Assembly: GCA_013812985.1 (NCBI GenBank)
Contig: JACCSN010000023.1
Span: forward strand, 1-5,592
DNA length: 5,592 nucleotides
Source of the DNA: Hyphomicrobiales bacterium
GTDB taxonomy: Bacteria > Pseudomonadota > Alphaproteobacteria > Rhizobiales > Afifellaceae
Direction of reading: 5' to 3'
Shown here: piece after piece, positions 5,543 through 5,592 of the stretch
Layout: the number at the start of each line of letters is the position of its first letter
How positions within the stretch are numbered: the first letter of the stretch is position 1
Notes under the pieces: generated by a model
Databases searched by the model: none
What the model was told of the DNA's origin: nothing
What the model saw: the letters and a program-made list of their open reading frames with translations, nothing else
Made by a program: the position numbers and the translations under genes

Positions 5543-5592
5543 ATGGCACGCGACTTCGACCCCTACATGCTTTCCAGCCCGCGCATCTTCCT
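5543..5592 (+). CDS. N-terminus of an unidentified protein, cut by the window edge
   Basis: Sixteen full codons are visible, MARDFDPYMLSSPRIF, and the frame is open at the edge. The start is well supported by GGAG at 5535-5538, four bases before ATG. The tail SSPRIFL resembles, from memory, the N-termini of MotA/TolQ/ExbB-like membrane proteins found near such genes in sphingomonads; this is a weak recollection and no domain can be seen in so few residues. Confidence 0.65.
   Translation, partial: MARDFDPYMLSSPRIF

Overview
The window reads as GC-rich chromosomal DNA from an alphaproteobacterium. Sphingomonadales is the best guess: two short DUF465/YdcH-like genes sit beside purE, and the HisH and SuhB-type proteins look alphaproteobacterial. 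This placement is inferred from gene content and protein style, not from a search.

Layout. (1) Positions 1-870 hold a compact copper module. A secreted, Met-rich DUF305 protein overlaps by 4 nt a cytosolic, Cys-rich four-helix copper-storage protein (Csp/DUF326 type), and a perfect 11-bp hairpin follows. (2) Positions 936-2093 encode an exported serine hydrolase of the class C beta-lactamase/esterase fold, with a possible Tat signal. (3) Convergent to it on the minus strand is hisH (2179-2823), the glutaminase subunit of imidazole glycerol phosphate synthase, with no other his gene in view. (4) Positions 3011-3608 carry two small DUF465-like helical genes facing away from each other across a ~190-nt spacer with a candidate promoter and a dyad. 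(5) The plus-strand DUF465 gene overlaps, as GTGA, a 321-codon frame in which a class I PurE domain runs without a stop into a VOC/glyoxalase-like domain. purK does not follow. (6) An inositol monophosphatase-family (SuhB-like) gene follows at 4675-5460. The first 16 codons of another gene with a good ribosome binding site run off the right edge.

How the genes relate. The first two probably work together on copper, one in the periplasm and one in the cytosol. The right half looks like core metabolism: histidine, purine, and inositol-phosphate or ribosome-linked SuhB functions. The serine hydrolase has no obvious functional tie to either side.

The most unusual item is the PurE-VOC fusion. Its PurE half also has Ala where class I PurE proteins carry a conserved His in the GGAAHLPG motif. 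No RNA genes, CRISPR arrays, insertion sequences or attachment sites were recognised, and no stretch over 300 bases lacks a gene.
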